Of a stretch of 64,000 nucleotides of DNA, positions 33,123-45,635 are shown one piece after another. The stretch covers positions 3,315,001-3,379,000 of the forward strand of contig JAUPFP010000028.1 in assembly GCA_036925085.1 (NCBI GenBank). The letters are read 5' to 3'. Position 1 is the stretch's first letter. Each line of letters opens with the position of its first letter. Source of the DNA: Brachycybe producta. Lineage: Eukaryota; Arthropoda; Diplopoda; Playtdesmida; Andrognathidae. The notes beneath the pieces are model-generated. The model saw only the letters and a list, made by a program, of their open reading frames with translations, was not told the DNA's origin and searched no databases. A program made the translations under genes and the position numbers.

Positions 33123-36100
33123 TTACAGAGTAGGCATAACTAAACTGAAGAACACATAGAGACCGACACCCAACACAATAATGATAACTAAGTTGATGTT
33201 GAGAAACAATTTTACTCCAGGATCTTGTTCCAAGTTAGAGAGGTCGTCTAAGTGTTCTTGCATCGCTTTGCCTTCCTCGGAGGTCCGACCTTCATAGTCG
33301 TAGCCACAGAACCAGTAATAAAACTTTTTCCAAAATGGAATCTGCGATGGAGACACGGACGCATCGTCTTTCACGTGAAGTTGAATTGTCGATTCTAAGA
33401 AGGATATAAGAAAGTCATTTAAACACGTAGAGACGTTTTACATATAACATTATTTTAGCTTGTGCTTTTTGTATTAAAATACACAACAATATACTCACCA
33501 GAACCAGGTGGAATGCTGATGACACCATCTGACACCGAGCCATTTGTCTCCTTGGCGCCTGTTACCGTCATCTCTACGTTCTCATTTTCGTCATCTCGTT
33601 TGTCATTACTATAACGTGTCCAAAACGTAGTTCTCACAAGCTTAAAAAAAAGAAAATAAACCAAAAAAAAAAGTCAACCAGACCAGATCACTTTGAACGA
33701 AAACCATGTCATTACTTGAGATTTACTGGGAGGTTCTGTCATCAGACTGATGATCAACGAGACAACGATGGTAGTCCAGAAAAGGAATGCCGCAAAGTAC
33801 ATGTAGTGAAAACTGGAGACAAATACGGGACGAAGATCCACTTCACCGCATGCAGGTTCCGGATAATAGAAATCCAAACCCATTCGAACAAAACCAAGAA
33901 AAAAGCCCAACATCAGAGACCAAAAAGCTCCCTGTTTATATTTAAATCCACCATAAATAAAGAAAAAAATAAGATTTTTAAAAAATAACAGATGAAACTC
34001 TACGATAATTAACGGTTTCCTTATCGCCCTTATCTGATAAAATCTACCTAAAGATAATAACGAACTTTTTCATTTAACCGTTTCACTAATATAGCCGTCA
34101 AGTAAACGGCAGCAATCGGAGGTGACAAATATGCTGCTACGGCCTGAATGTATAAGTATAATTGACCTCCTTGCATCTGTAGAATTATCGGAATCCAAGC
34201 AATGCTGGCGCCCACCATAACTAACACAAACGACCTAATAAACAAAAACAAGACGTGGACTTGTACAACACACCCCGACTCACTCGCTCTGTCTTTCTGA
34301 TCGAGTCGTACTTGCCAACGAGCAACAGTTCTTTGGTCTGTGCAGAAGGCCTCAAGTACTTCCAGATATCCATCGTGAAAAGAGTACTAGCACTGTTAAA
34401 GACAGACGTCAGGTCCGACATAAGTGCGGCAAGCATTACGGCAAACATCACTCCACGTAAACCTGAAATATTAGTAAATTGAGCCTCCAAAAGAAACACC
34501 TTTGAAACAAAAACCGTTTTCAAATAGATACGGTAGCCAGTTAAAAAGCTCAAAATAAAATATAATAAAGACAACCGAAAAAAATTTAAAACGCATTGAA
34601 CCAGTAGCATGTAAAAAAAACCATTAAGGGGGTTTTAGGGTTGGCGTCCACTATAGGTCGGTGGGGCGAAAAGGCGCGACCTCCAAGATGCATGTAATGC
34701 ATGTAAATGAATGGAGCGACGTCCATTAGTAACGTAGAGCGAAGCGGTGCAGGTCAGGTCAGAGCCGCACTGAAGAAAGTCTGGGACTTCTCGAAGTTGG
34801 CGCCACACCCACTGCTCCGCTCTAAAGCCGTAATGAACGGTAGAGCAGATGGTGTGAACCAGACTGGAGGGACAAAATTAATTTTTAAAAAATTTATTTT
34901 GAAAAACATGAAAACATGAAAATTCCCGGTAAGTGATTGAGCTATACTATTAGCGACAACATAGAAGTATTATTACTATCTGAATAATTATTAAAAATTA
35001 AAAATCTAAAAAAATTTCATAAAAAATTCTAACCTAAATAAAAAAACAATAAATCGATTCTTTTTTCTCAAAGAAATCAGCTATCAGAAGAAAAAAACAA
35101 CAACGTGAACTAAGCTTAGTCAATAGGAGTATGAATAAATTTATCACACGAGAGCAAAATTTCTTCAGAAAAAAAAAACGAATTCGTACCTGCCGGCATC
35201 AGTTCGAGAACCAACTTCGGATAAGCGAGATTCGAGCAACCAAGTCGACTACCACAATGTTTGTAGCACACATCTGGATCACTACACGCGATAACATCTA
35301 ACAAACAAAACAGAAATTGCATCTTACGATCAAAATCAAACGAATATTTAGAAATAAAGACATAAAAGACAAACCTGGGTAGAGTACACGACTTATCATG
35401 CCTGGAAACACCATCAAGAATATTGGAAGTATTTTCAAGTAACCAGCAAATAACGTCGCACCTTGCGCATGAGAAAGAGATTTTGCAGCAAGAGTTCGCT
35501 GTACCATCATCTAATCGAATAGAAGAAGAAGAAGAAGAAAAATCACACGAGAGTTAAAATGTACTCGTGTGTTACGTAGAATCAAAATGAATATGGCGCA
35601 CCTGATCGGCACACCAGTACCAGATCGAAGCCGGAGTCTGACCGAGAAGAAATCCAGGCCATGGCATATCAGAGTTGACCGGATCTCTAAGCATCGACCA
35701 AGCATCACTTCTAGGATATCCGCAAGTCGAATTGGGTTTGACGTCACTCGCAATGGCAAATTCGTACTTTTCCATTAGGCCACTAAAGCCTCCGACTGCA
35801 CTAAAGCCTAGGTTACATTGTGAAAATCAGCATATGTTTTGGGAAAGGTTGTTTCTATAATTAATTAATAGGTGTTTAAGAATCACACTTATAAAATTTA
35901 TGGCGGCCATTTCTACTTTTAACTGCAACTGACAACAATTACATAAAAAAAGTTTAAATTTATGGCCATATTCTAGTTTATATTTGAAAAATTACTCTGC
36001 AAGCAGCCAAGAAGGCCTGTGGCAGAGGGACAAAAGTCCAATTGCAGCACGTGAAATGCATTGTCAAAACACAAAGATATAAACCCAGTAACAATTGCAA

Positions 36101-39100
36101 TACGGTATGTTTTGGTGCAGCTGAAATAATGAACTGTCAAAAAATAAAGATCTGCATTTAATTAATTGCATGATTCAATTAAGGGAGTGGGTGTGGTTGA
36201 GGTGGTTCTTTAGATGCTCATGACAATGCAACTTCAAAAATTCATTACACTTGAACCGGAAGTGCGGGAATAGAAATGTTGGGTGCAATACATTCCCAGC
36301 GAAGCCTGTAAGACAAGCATGTCTTCATTTCCCTTTTACAATACGCGCCTCCAATGTTAGGACAATTATTTGCATCAACAATAAGTATTTGCATCAAAAC
36401 TTGAATTCTACGAGCCCGTATGTAGGCCCTAGGCGCTTGATGTACAGCTATTTAGTATGCTACTAAAAAAAAGGCATCTTACTTTTAAACATTAGCAAAC
36501 TAGCACCGAACAACATGATGACACACTGTAGGGTATCCGTGTAAATGACGGCTGCAAGACCACCTGGAAAGGTGAAACAGTCATTTCTGAGAATTGTTTA
36601 CCAATAATTGTGAAAGCGGTTTTTTTTTAAACAAAAAAAAAACAGTTTCATAATTGAGTTTCGTTTCCTCGTTTGTTCAATGAAAACAATAAGAAAAACT
36701 TAAAACAGTAATTTCACCTGTGACAGTACAGATGCATGTCATTGCCAACAGCAAAATAGTTGAGAAATAGAGATCCCATCCGAAAGTTTCTCGTATAAAA
36801 ATTGCACCGGAAAATAAGTTAACCTTAAATCAATCAATTACAAACAAAAAAAAATTAAATATAAACACAAAATTTTCTAACGAAACCAATTAAAATTAAT
36901 ACTCACAGAAAGTTTAGTAAAAATGTACAAAATGAGAGATAATACTGCCAAGAACATTTGTATTCTTTTGCCACCGAAACGCCTCGACATGTATCCGGGA
37001 AGTGTACATACCTAAACAGCAGTTGTGGAAACTTTTTTTATTATTTTCGATCAATAATATATGTTTTATTAATATTATTCATTTTTTACAAAAAAAAAGA
37101 AATGTGCGTACTTTGCTGGCAATGTAGACAGGTAGGAATACCCAACCAAGTAACTGAAGTAATATCAAAGCCTATGGGGGTAAAAATTAAAACTTCTATA
37201 TTTTAAACAAATAAATAAGAATTTCGAAAAATTCTAGAAGAAATTTAAAAAATTTTCTTAAAGACTAGATAGAGGTTAGTAACGGGTAGAACCGAACCGT
37301 TTCTACTCGGTTAGAAACCGGTTTAATAGTTTCGCGATATTTTTGAAAACTGGTTCTGATCAGTTCGTGGATCTTGACGAACCGGTTCTCAATATGCATT
37401 AGCAGATTTCCACAGCAAATTATGCGGAATATTGAGCAAATCTGCTAATGCGTTTGAACCAGTTTGTCAAGATCGACGAACATAATTATCAGAACCGGTT
37501 TCCCAATAAGCAGTAGCAGGATATGCGCCGCAAATTAGTTAGAGGTGGCGAAGGGTAGAACGTTACCGAATCTACTCGATTCAGAACCAGTTTGACCTAT
37601 AGTGGCGAACCGGTTCTATCAGTTCCAGTAATTGGCAAACCGGTTCTACCAGTTCCGAACCGTTGACATCCCTAAGACTAGAACAATGAATGTTTATTCT
37701 ACAAAAATTACAGTAAATGATACAATTACAACGACAAAATGCTAACAGAATGAAGGCAACTATACCCGGTAATGAAACAGGCAAGTGTGCCCAGCACTAA
37801 CTTTTCGTTTGGCCCACCCTTTTATAAGCGTCATCAATTTCTAATACTTGGTCTGATATCGCATGTCCCGCCCTTTTCAATTTCTAATTGGTTGACATTT
37901 GTCCTGACGCTCATAAAAGGGCGGAGCAAATGAAAAGTTCGTGCTGGGCACACTTGCCTGTACTAATGAATGCATTGGGGAGGAATTCCATTTCTTTTTT
38001 GAACACAATTTATATGTGTAAATGACAGATTAAATCGTTCTTAACTTCATTAATATTTATTTACTACTTTATTTAACTGTATTACATTTGTAATTCAAGT
38101 TCTTCTGTCTGTGTGTTTGTGTACTAATACTGTCTGTCTGCCTGTCATTTGTGTATTGTTTATGCTGTATTTTTCCCTATTGTTGTTTTGTCACAAATTA
38201 CAATAACACCATGGTAATAATAATTATAATAACAATTACTGCGCAACAAGTTTCCTGCTTTACTAATTATATTATGTCTAATGTTACTGTATTGCGACGT
38301 AGAATAAAAAGAATAACAAAATGACGATATGTTGACTATTTAAATATACTTTTCACACAATATGAAAATCGCCTCAATCCATTCAATGCCGTAACTAGGC
38401 AGGTGCACAGGGCCCACGACGAAGGGGCCCTGAAATCGTACTTGCATTGCTTTATTAGTATTTTTCTCAAAACAATTGAGAGGAATAAAAATAAAACCTT
38501 GTACAGGTAGGGCACATGAAAAGCTAGTTATGGCACTGAAATAAATTAACAACTTTTGTTTTCATGATTATAATACAGCTTTAACTGAAACTGAAAAACA
38601 GGATGGCAGTCATTTGAAAATTAAGTTTCAATTTAATCACTTGATTTTGTTTTTAATACACTGTTTAATTATTGGGCTTTTTTATGTTTTATTCATTTAT
38701 TTTGCAAATTTTAATGAAAATGTTTTTGAAAACTTCACAGATACAGAGAGGTATACGCGTTTTGTTTTCCACTTCATTTTAACTGAAAAAAACCAAGTTA
38801 AATATACAGAGAGAACTCAATTAAGGGCTCTTCCTAAGGAGCATTTCGTATCATAGCTGAGTTTGGCCAATAGATGGCGCAAACTGTACTTAGGGGCTTT
38901 AGTTACAATTGGGTTCAATTAACGTACAAAATAAAATGGATGACATTATAAAAGCAAGATGTCTTCCTTCTAGCTTCAAAAAGCAAACAATTCTTTACTC
39001 CTTTTTGACGTTTTTTTTTCTAACATGAAGCTGAGTATTATACAATTAGAAATTTATCTTGGCGAAAACTGATAGAGCTGACTTGACGAAATTTCGTACG

Positions 39101-42100
39101 AAATTATTTTATTTACGAAATGATAGATTTTGACGTCACTTCCGCCTCATTTCGTTGTAAAATAAAGATTTCGTACGAAATGGTCACTAAAATTACGAAA
39201 TTATTGAATAATTTCGTAGTTGGATTTCGTAGAAACGAAATAAACGCGCATGCGCAGAAGCGTTTAACGCCGTTTGAGAAACTTGAAAACGACGCCATTT
39301 TTCCACCGCTTCGATGAAAAACGACGTTGTTTTAAAAAGAATAACCAACCCTACGTGGAAGATTTACGACAAAGCCAAGAATATTAAGTGCAAAGAACAA
39401 TAAAAATTAAAAAAATCTATACGTTTAGCTGCGATTAATTAGTCAAAAACGACCACACAAAAATCGCCGTAAAAAGTGAATGATTTCGTTTTCGGGTTGC
39501 TTCGCTAACTAAAATTACGAAATTGAAACGAAAACGAAATCACTTAATTTAAATATATAAATTTCGTGAAACTTAATTTCGTACGAAATTTCGCTAAGTC
39601 TCTAATAACTAAACGCTGAAAGTTTGCAGAAAAATGCACAAATTGCATAATCTTTTGAATATTAGAATAAAATCGGATTATTTTAGTTTTCATTTTTTTT
39701 TAATAAAAAAAAAACAGATCACCTTAAGTTAAAACTTGTGTTAATACTAACCACACAATTATCCCTTGATTTTCAAGTTTAATAATGATTAATTTACAAC
39801 TTCCTACATATTAATAACTAAAGCAATAAGAATTACGCTTTTTTTTATAATAAAAAAGACTCGTCATGGACCGTTGAATCAAAATAGAAGGTAAAATTAA
39901 ATTTAAGGTGGTCAAGTATGTAACACAATGTTATATGACATTCTTTATTTATTATATTATTATATTTATGACATTCTTTAAAAAAAAAAAGGAACCAACC
40001 AAAATTTACTTTCACCTCCTATTTTGATCTAATGGAAAAAGCAAAACATATAAATTTCCAGTCATAATATTTCATCTAAATTACGAAATCATTGTCCACG
40101 CAAAAGTTTACAAAGACAAGTGTGCCTCTAGGGCCAACGAGTCTTCACTTAACTCGACCTTGTGCTTAATACCTGATAATTACACACCTGAAATGTATTT
40201 AAATAATAAACGTGTTCCACAGAGCCCAGTGAAAGGAGTATTGAGAATAATACTTAAATATAATTTATAAACTATTGACAAAATATTGATTTAGTATTTC
40301 AATTTAAAATATTAATAATAAAGTCAATTTTTATTTGGTTCATGTCCTTAACTGGATTCCGTATAATTCACGTAAACACATTTAATTTGAATTCATTCAA
40401 ATCATGTGTGTGTGTAAAAGGTATTAGGCTCAAGTGAAATGAAGTTTTGAAGTTGCATAACGTTTCATTATAAGCACCTAGTTAGCACCCAGTTACCATA
40501 ACTTACGAAACGGACATTGCTCACAGGAAACTCGAAGACAATGAATGCTACGTTGCAAACCTTACAGGAAATATATATTGCACCAAAGAATTTTCATTGA
40601 CGTTCTTCTGGGTTTATGTTTTAATTTGCGCAACCACGTCCTCTATGAATTAGCAGCATAACATGTGGTGAAGGATTACTATTAGGGAATTAGAGTACGT
40701 AAGACTTCGCACTATAAGACCAAATTAACATATTCCACCCAGCACCATATTCTTGACCCCTAGGTGGACGCAACCTTTTTTTTCAATTAGACACAAATGC
40801 GACGATTGTGAAGTGTAATTCGCCATACCATACAAACAAAAATTAAAAAATGAACGATTTATTTAGAATCAAAATGGAATCAATTATATAATTAATTGCA
40901 AATCAGTCACAGTGAGAAATTAAGCACAAATGATTGAAATAATTTGTTCAAATTGGAATCAAAATTATTAATGTGAAATCTGACAAATTTTTATTTTAAG
41001 TTGCAGAAATTTTGGTAGAATGTCTCGGACTTATTCCACCTGCAATCCTCATCTTTGTGCGAGAATATTTCGCACAACACTACATCCTAAGTAGCGCTAA
41101 ATAAGCGCCAAATTAAACAAGCGCAAATTACAACAAATGCCAACCTTTTGCATTTATTGTGTTGTTACTGCTCATCACAGGGATTTCCTAGCGTGTTTTT
41201 TTCTTCTTCTGTGCATTGCATTATATTTATTATTGTTGATGATATTGTGTTATATTTACCAATTATTTATTAGAATTGTATTCAATCTCGTGTTCCTACT
41301 TGTGTATTGTTCCCTCCCTCGATGGCGTCATGGGCGCTTGCGCCTTTTACCATTGTACCAATAATAATAATAATAATAATAATAATAACCTTATTAAGCG
41401 CCAATTGGAACAAACGCCAAACTAAATAAAAGGCAAATTTTGGCGCTTATTCAGGTTGTTGTTGGTTCAATTAGCCGCTTATTCTGGTTGGTTTGTTTGT
41501 TCAATTTGGCGCTTATTCAGTCGCCGCCGTCTGTAACCAGTTTTATATCGGTCACTTATGAATGCCTGAGGTGCTTTTTAGAATTATTTATGAATTCATT
41601 TTTTTTTTCTCGAAATCAAGGGCAAGTTCCGATGAAAATAAAATACAAAAACAAGGAAAACTGTTTTCCCTTTAAAAAAATTACTTGTTTTAAAAACAAC
41701 TGTTTTTTTATACGTGTATAAGATGATAATAATAATAATAATAATAATAATTATGTAATTAACTTACATTAAATTCAAAGGCACCAACTGCTATTCCAGC
41801 CGCCGCTCCAGAACCAGCAAGACCAATGAAATGTTCACTTCCGATGTTACTGGCGAAGATCGAAGCTCCAACCTCAAAACAAATAATTTTGATTTAACAA
41901 AATTAATATTAATTTAAATTATTATAATTATACAACATCAATACACGCATAAAGAAATGATTTTGAGGCATATTTCTGTATTCAAAAATCGGAAATTTTA
42001 TATATATTATTATTATATATATATATAATATCCCAGGTCTGTGTATGTGTGTGTGTGGAGTGTAACACTGTACAAAACCCTTGAAGCACGTCGGAATTTA

Positions 42101-42347
42101 TATAAATTTGAATAAATGAACCGTTTTTTTCTCAAGGTCAACTATATGTTGAACTCCTTCTTTGGAAAGTGTAGAAAGGGGGGGGGAGAGAGAAAAGTGG
42201 GAGGGGGTGAGGGGAAAAGTTTGGAAAGTGTAGAAGGGGAGAGAGAAAAGTGGGAGGGGGTGACTGACTGAAATTGAAATGAAAGGAGTAAAAAAAGAAA
42301 AAAACGACGCGCATGCGCACAATTGCCTGTGAATTTTGCTCCCGCTA

Positions 42348-42426
<79 letters not shown>

Positions 42427-44969
42427 GCTTTATCTGTCTGTCTGTGTATAACGCTGTACAAACAAGGCCAAAAACGTTTAAGCACGTCGGAATTTATTTA
42501 AATTTAAATGAACCGGTTTTTTTCTCATGGTCAACTTTATGTTGCGTTCTCGAGATCCAAAAACCCAAACAATATTAAGGTGCTTATAAAATAGTTAAAT
42601 AATTTTAGTAGCAAAATTAAAACTAAAATTTTGCTCCCGTCATTTATGACGGATTACCCCACTAGCTATTAATAAAAATTATATAAATTACAGCCCTGGG
42701 TATCATTTTTTTGAAAATTCATAAAAAAAAAATTAATTTTAAACAACAGTAACCGTGTTTTACACATTAATCCGAACCGTACAGTGATTAGTTCAATAAA
42801 TTTGTTTGTTTTATTTGTGTGTATTCATTTTGCATGTTATAATAAATCAACATTTATGAAATGTATGTAAGACAGGAGAGGACTCACTGGTAACCAAGTC
42901 ATGAAACGTCCAGCTAAGAAGTAGCCACTGACCGTGCTCCTCTGAGACCGATACATCGCCTAAAAAAATACGAAATCGATAAATGACGGACAAAATGCAA
43001 ATAACACAATTTTACGCTTACGAGGATATTTAGCATAAAAGAATAATGGAATTATTATTATTTTAAATTTTGATTAAATTTATAAAAAAAACCTTTTGGC
43101 TTTATTCAATTCTAATTTCTGTTCATTAAAAAAATTACAATAATGTGGGTCTTAAAAGGGGGAGGATTCGCAGGTCTCAATAAGTTCGGCCCTATCTTTC
43201 ATTATCCTGTTTATTCCTTCTCAAAATTCAACCCATAAGAGGGACGGATTAAAAAAATGATTCGATGAACGGATGAACAGTTGGGGTAACTCTAAAACCC
43301 GAAACTGAATGCTTATAGAATTGGATGAACACTATTCTTTTTTATACATCGGTTATTAGGTAGGGTCACGTTAAATAGAGTTTGTTGCAGGGGGGGGGGG
43401 TCTGGGGAGCACAGCCCCTAGAATGTAAAAAAATCAATTCGATTTAAAACATGATTTGTGTTGACCCCTTGGTTCATCCCAATGTTTTTATGTTCATCCA
43501 TTTCTATTTTCATTCTATTTCAGATTTTATAATTACCCATGATGTTCATCCGTTCATCCTTTTATCCTGACCCCCATAAGATGCAAAACAAATTCTTCTG
43601 TACCATGTAAATCGGTATATAAGTCAAAATCATCAAGGGGCCTCGTCACATCATACATTCATATTATTGGTCTTTTTTTTTTTCCCTAGAGTTATAAGAC
43701 AATGGAACTCTCTTCCTGAGGAAGCAGTGAATGGGGATAATTTTGTTTTGTGGGATTGACAATTGTATATTAATAATGTATATTATAATGTATATAATGT
43801 AAATTTAATAATGTAATGTATATTATTGTAATTGTAATCCCATGACCCCGTGATAATGCCCCATCTTAAATTGGGCCCCAGTTGTCTAGGGATCCTCTCA
43901 TTCTACCCACACCCTTCCCTTTCTCTTCTCCCTTTAAAAACATTTTCAGTAAACTTAAAAACAATCAAATTCAATGTCATTGGTAATATAAAAAAACACT
44001 CAAAAAAGTTTTAAAATATATTTTAGTTTTCAAGGTCCAATATATAAAAACAATTTTTAATGAAATACAAAAGTTTTTTTAAAAAAAAAAATTGAATTCC
44101 TGGATTTCACTATTTTTATTTAGTACATGTCCCATTGTAGATATGTCGCATCCATTTGGTGTAAGTGACCATTACACGAAATGTATGTCCATTTCGCGTT
44201 TTGCATCAGGCCAATTTATGTTCATTTCGTGTAATGGACAATTACAACAAACGGATGCGACAGATTAGCTGACTAAAAGTTTGGTTTCCATGGTAACAGA
44301 ACTATCTTACAATGGATCACTTTTGCTCGAAGAAACAATTTCCAGATCGATAATTACGATAAATAAGTTTTTAAAAATAGATGACTTACCCATATGTGCT
44401 CACATTACATATTTGAAGCTCTTTATTTTTTATTTTTATTTTTTTTTTTTTTTTGCAAAAGGATGTCCTAATATGGCGTATTTTCACATAGACTATACAT
44501 TGTAGAATTATACCATATTGGATAACCAACATCGCAATACCGCTACGAAATCGTAAGCTACATTAAGCGCTTCAAAAGGTCATTGTACAGAACATACTTA
44601 ACGACAGTAAGTGGACCAAAAAGTGGCATGACGTCAACCATTTGAAGCACGATTGGTTCAAAATTGTACTACAATGACGTTATTTTCATTGACTTATACG
44701 TATAAAGACCGCCATTTTCCTTCACCCTTTTCATTGCTTTCTACGAGCATTTAGCCAATAACATGGAGCTTCAACATTAACTCGTCATAAAGATTACTCC
44801 TGCCCTCATAACAATATGTAAATCAGACTAATCAAATTTCTTCTCTTCATTCACAAAAATGTTTATAAAAAGAAAATGTGAAACTTACGTAGAAACCAGC
44901 AGCCAAAACCATCAAGAAATAAATGACAACAGCGGTGACATCGAGCGGATCCAAACGTTGAACAGCCAT
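33123..44969 (-). CDS. SLC5A3: Sodium/myo-inositol cotransporter-like (SLC5A3/SMIT type)
   Basis: Fifteen minus-strand exons: 44889-44969, 42888-42959, 41768-41872, 37112-37171, 36907-37011, 36718-36823, 36483-36563, 35602-35795, 35375-35510, 35190-35297, 34312-34462, 34066-34234, 33716-33931, 33499-33640 and 33123-33394. They total 1998 nt, 665 residues. It is a plasma-membrane Na+-coupled solute symporter of the SSS family (14 helices). Diagnostic strings are [91 protein letters not shown] (Na2 site) and [17 protein letters not shown] with the sugar-binding Gln. [10 protein letters not shown] (Glu, where glucose carriers have Gly), [13 protein letters not shown] and GCSNLAYP point to the SMIT branch and not to SGLT1. 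Substrate is inferred from these, so glucose or another polyol remains possible. Introns 1-3 are 1-4.6 kb and full of transposons. Confidence 0.88.
34620..34960. repeat. Intronic insertion with half of a family-E MITE
   Basis: Within intron 10 of the transporter. 34625-34880 is GC-richer than its surroundings (GTAATGCATGTAAATGAATG, GAGCGAAGCGG) and unassigned. 34875-34955 carries TTTATTTTGAAAAACATGAA and GTGATTGAGCTATACT, the right arm of family E. Confidence 0.45.
37270..37674. repeat. Dispersed repeat family F, copy 2
   Basis: In intron 3 of the transporter. Repeated GAACCGGTTC/AACCGGTT motifs and GGTAGAACCGAACCG near the left end; ATGCATTAGCAGATT and GCAAATCTGCTAATGCG are inverted around 37395-37450. 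Shares sequence with 9688-9885. Confidence 0.6.
37777..37961. mobile_element. Promoter-like MITE (family A) in SLC5A3-like intron 3
   Basis: Perfect ends ACAGGCAAGTGTGCCCAGCA / its complement. Flanking 9-mers GGTAATGAA and ACTAATGAA match 7 of 9. GC boxes and CCAATTAG are present, and the CRE is lost. It lies in sense-neutral, palindromic form inside the transcription unit. Confidence 0.8.
37962..38800. other. Intron 3, unannotated part
   Basis: AT-rich intronic DNA with no recognised repeat. Confidence 0.35.
38801..39010 (+). repeat. Dispersed repeat family G, copy 1
   Basis: Shares GGCGCAAACTGTACTTA, GGAGCATTTCGT-like, AGCAAGATGTCTTCCTT and similar strings, in the same order and strand, with 45636-45845. 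There are no inverted termini. A further fragment (GAGGTAGTTCAATTATGGAT) is at about 30590. Confidence 0.65.
39080..39600. mobile_element. Inverted-repeat element (GAAATTTCGTACGAAATT ends)
   Basis: Left end GACTTGACGAAATTTCGTAC pairs with the right end TTTCGCTAAGTC preceded by AATTTCGTACGAAA. ACGAAAT is reiterated throughout in both orientations, and GCGCATGCGC lies inside. Non-coding, intronic. Confidence 0.65.
39601..40099. other. Intron 3, unannotated part
   Basis: AT-rich, nothing recognised. Confidence 0.35.
40100..40420 (+). repeat. Dispersed repeat family I, copy 1
   Basis: Resembles 59700-59905 in the same orientation: ACGTGTTCCACAGAGCCC versus ACACGTTCTACAAAGCCC, then AAACTATTGACAAAAT, TTTTTATTTGGTTCATGTCC, GATTCCGTATAATTCA and a CATGTGTGTGTGT tail. 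Confidence 0.6.
40421..41091. other. Intron 3, unannotated part
   Basis: No recognised feature. Confidence 0.35.
41092..41525. repeat. Second copy of the 16-bp fold-back element
   Basis: Left units TAAGCGCCAAATTAAACAAG, right inverted units ending GGCGCTTATTCAGTCGCC, the same edge as at 9655. The centre is unrelated and lacks TTAGG; it contains an (ATA)n run at 41362-41390. Intronic. Confidence 0.7.
42001..42348 (+). mobile_element. Helitron-like element H2, internally deleted
   Basis: Shares CTTGAAGCACGTCGGAATTT, the purine-rich GTGGGAGGGGGTGA block and GACGCGCATGCG with the other copies. The MITE is reduced to CAATTGCCTGT, and the terminal hairpin is lost (GCTCCCG directly before CTAG at 42345-42348). 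H3 follows immediately. Confidence 0.55.
42346..42421. repeat. (TA)n microsatellite
   Basis: About 75 bp of TA between two Helitron-like copies. Confidence 0.95.
42349..42665 (+). mobile_element. Helitron-like element H3, without the MITE
   Basis: (TA)n, then GTATAACGCTGTACAAACAA, AAGCACGTCGGAATTTATTT and CTCATGGTCAACTTTATG, a deleted middle, and AAAATTTTGCTCCCGTCATT with the hairpin and CACTAG (42662-42665). The AGCAAAATTAAAACTA-AAATTTTGC stretch is uninterrupted where H1 and H4 carry the MITE. Confidence 0.6.
43250..43575. mobile_element. Fold-back element family D, copy 3
   Basis: In intron 1 of the transporter. CGATGAACGGATGAACA and TGTTCATCCGTTCATCC-type arms are inverted; CTAAAACCCGAAACTGAATGC and the TCTGGGGAGCACAGCCCCT centre match the copies at 11 and 18 kb. 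Confidence 0.7.
43688..43759 (+). pseudogene. 3' end of a non-LTR retrotransposon ORF2
   Basis: Reads [16 protein letters not shown], the C-terminal RxxxxWNxLP signature after the reverse transcriptase of Jockey/CR1-like LINEs, then a stop. Everything upstream is missing (5' truncation). It lies in intron 1 of the transporter, on the opposite strand. Confidence 0.6.
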
Positions 44970-45635
44970 TATTATAATGTAAATAAAGAGAGCGGCTGAA
45001 GAACTGATTGTTTACCCCGTCAGGAGCGAGTTATGAATAAAAACGTAACGTAAGAAAATTGTCGTCAGCCTCTTCTTTTATCGTTTCTTCACGTTTTTGA
45101 GTCACGATTTTAACCACAATACACATTTCTAAATAAATCTAGGGTTACCTAATGTTAATTGCTATTGTCAAAAAAAAAAGAAGCTAGTTGCAATCAGATT
45201 GGTTGATCATAAAAGTAAAATCTTGATAAGGAAAATAAATACCGCCAATGAGAAATCACCGGTAAATTCTTCACGTGTGTTGGAATCGAAATTAATTCTT
45301 GAAATCGACTGCGCATGCGTTTGAGAGAAAAAAAAAACCGGCAAAAGATGAATCAGCTGTCAAATTGACGCTCTTATAAGAAATAAATGTCGGCGGCGGC
45401 GGTAAAAATCTAGTCTGTCGAAATAGCAAACTTTTTTAATGTAAAAAGAACATAAAACATGTCTTTTTTAAACATGTTTTTTTTAAATAATATTTCTACA
45501 AACATTTTTAAAGCTCGAAAATGTTCAATTGTTTATTAGTTTTGTTTGTTATTGGAAATCGGCGATAATTAGCCGCCAAAATGAAATTGCATTTGACTGA
45601 CATCTATATTGCTATTTTTTGTTGTTACCAAGATA
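44970..45635. other. 5' flank of the SLC5A3-like gene
   Basis: A candidate initiator TCAGTT lies on the minus strand at 45002-45007, 33 bp before the ATG. A (CGG)n-like GTCGGCGGCGGCGG occurs at 45389-45402. No gene. Confidence 0.4.
45002..45007 (-). promoter_or_regulatory. Candidate initiator TCAGTT of the SLC5A3-like gene
   Basis: Minus-strand CAATCAGTTCTTCAGCC, 33 bp upstream of the start codon; the third gene in the window with this motif just before its ATG. Confidence 0.35.

Noticed and set aside
33716..33988. Plus-strand ORFs within the SLC5A3-like exons
   Set aside because: Antisense shadows of a spliced gene with strong family matches.
42098..42322. Phe/Pro/Ser-rich ORFs in Helitron-like copies (also 6358-6648 and 60001-60262)
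   Set aside because: Arise from the polypyrimidine block of the element; not conserved as protein between copies.
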